Below, piece by piece: positions 5,941 to 6,157 of a DNA stretch of 6,157 nt. Below the pieces are notes generated by a model. That model had not been told where the DNA came from and did not search any database. It saw nothing but the letters and a program-made list of their open reading frames with translations. The position numbers and the translations under genes were made by a program. The stretch comes from JAJDFU01 sp964641965. GTDB lineage: Bacteria > Bacteroidota > Bacteroidia > Chitinophagales > Saprospiraceae. The stretch spans positions 1 through 6,157 of the forward strand of contig CAZXLD010000097.1 in assembly GCA_964641965.1 (NCBI GenBank). Reading direction: 5' to 3'. Within the stretch, counting starts at the first letter, position 1. Each line of letters opens with the position of its first letter.

Positions 5941-5961
5941 TGTTATCCTTTTGTCAAGGTA
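5941..5961. repeat. Direct repeat copy 1, upstream of the Crp/Fnr gene
   Basis: TGTTATCC, five bases, then TCAAGGTA. The same two 8-mers, four bases apart, recur at 6045-6064, 104 bases away. Copy 1 lies about 52 bases upstream of the regulator's start. It overlaps the motif shared with the secreted-protein leader. Confidence 0.5.
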
Positions 5962-6044
5962 TTTCACACCACTGTCCGTTTTGATACTAGCAAAGACCTG
6001 TACGACCCCAAAAATCATACATCAAATTAATAGATTTGGAAGTT

Positions 6045-6064
6045 TGTTATCCATACTCAAGGTA
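6045..6064. repeat. Direct repeat copy 2, upstream of the Crp/Fnr gene
   Basis: TGTTATCC, the four bases ATAC, then TCAAGGTA. It matches copy 1 at 16 fixed positions, with a one-base difference in spacer length. Two such sites upstream of a regulator gene would suit paired operators, but repeat-element origin is equally possible. Confidence 0.5.
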
Positions 6065-6098
6065 GTAGAAGCCATCTCAATAATACCCTTTGGCCTGC

Positions 6099-6123
6099 AA
6101 ATGTGCCTTTTAGCACCATATTT
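6099..6123. repeat. Hairpin in the repeat-like region at the window end
   Basis: AAATGTGC (6099-6106) pairs with GCAC (6113-6116) and, after a three-base bulge, ATTT (6120-6123), around the loop CTTTTA. It has no adjacent gene end inside the window to serve as a terminator. It may be part of a dispersed structured repeat. Confidence 0.3.
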
Positions 6124-6157
6124 CGTTGCAAAAAGCGTCACTTAGCTACGGCTAGGC

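Larger units (their letters stand above)
5890..6157. other. Region upstream of the Crp/Fnr gene, repeat-like, no convincing gene
   Basis: This 268-base end of the window has no recognisable gene. Short open frames exist on both strands: one of 32 codons on the minus strand at 5920-6018 and one of 72 codons on the plus strand at 5927-6145. Neither shows a domain, a signal peptide or an initiation signal. The region carries a spaced direct repeat (5941-5961 and 6045-6064) and a hairpin near its far end (6099-6123). Together these look more like a structured intergenic repeat plus a regulatory region than a protein gene. Confidence 0.5.

Noticed and set aside
5927..6145. Plus-strand 72-codon frame as a membrane protein gene
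   Set aside because: Its hydrophobic runs are not a convincing membrane protein, it overlaps the promoter region of the Crp/Fnr gene, and it has no initiation signal.

Overview
The window looks like a chromosomal segment of a Bacteroidota bacterium, most likely a Cytophagales-like marine or environmental lineage. The grounds are indirect. The secreted protein at 4737-5210 has a signal peptide ending in the FAQ pattern common in that phylum. The regulator at 5314-5889 is the short Crp/Fnr type abundant there. A perfect TAnnTTTG element lies just upstream of that regulator, and the start codons lack strong Shine-Dalgarno sequences. All supported genes are on the minus strand, so transcription runs from high to low coordinates.

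Layout in transcription order: (1) 5890-6157, a non-coding, repeat-like leader region with a direct repeat and short ORFs on both strands. (2) 5314-5889, a Crp/Fnr-family transcription regulator. (3) 4737-5210, a small secreted helical protein resembling the Spy/CpxP type. (4) 3806-4560, a membrane-anchored DJ-1/PfpI-family protein whose C-terminus is lost in an assembly gap. (5) 3706-3805, exactly 100 Ns. (6) 2182-3705, a type I sulfatase of the Pseudomonas aeruginosa AtsA kind. Its N-terminus and formylglycine motif are lost in the gap, and it carries an extra C-terminal membrane anchor. (7) 1724-2182, an SRPBCC-fold protein that overlaps the sulfatase stop by one base (TGATG). (8) 1328-1723, non-coding with two stem-loops. 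(9) 290-1327, a membrane-anchored metallo-beta-lactamase-fold hydrolase. (10) 1-289, no convincing gene.

The most important caution is that the reading frame running through 2182-4560 is an artefact of the N run. It joins two separate proteins, each truncated by the gap, and should not be annotated as a DJ-1/sulfatase fusion. The sulfatase and SRPBCC genes are almost certainly co-transcribed, and the DJ-1 gene probably belongs with them.

Functionally, three enzymes (MBL hydrolase, DJ-1-like protein, sulfatase) each carry one membrane anchor, with the catalytic domains plausibly facing the periplasm. The type I sulfatase suggests sulfate-ester hydrolysis. The MBL protein resembles a lineage that includes a structurally unrelated arylsulfatase, but its substrate cannot be read from sequence. 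A sequence motif is shared between the leaders of the Crp/Fnr gene and the secreted-protein gene, which hints at common regulation. I see no mobile element, CRISPR array, RNA gene or clearly new system. The novelty is in the gene combination, the anchors and several unexplained dyads and repeats.
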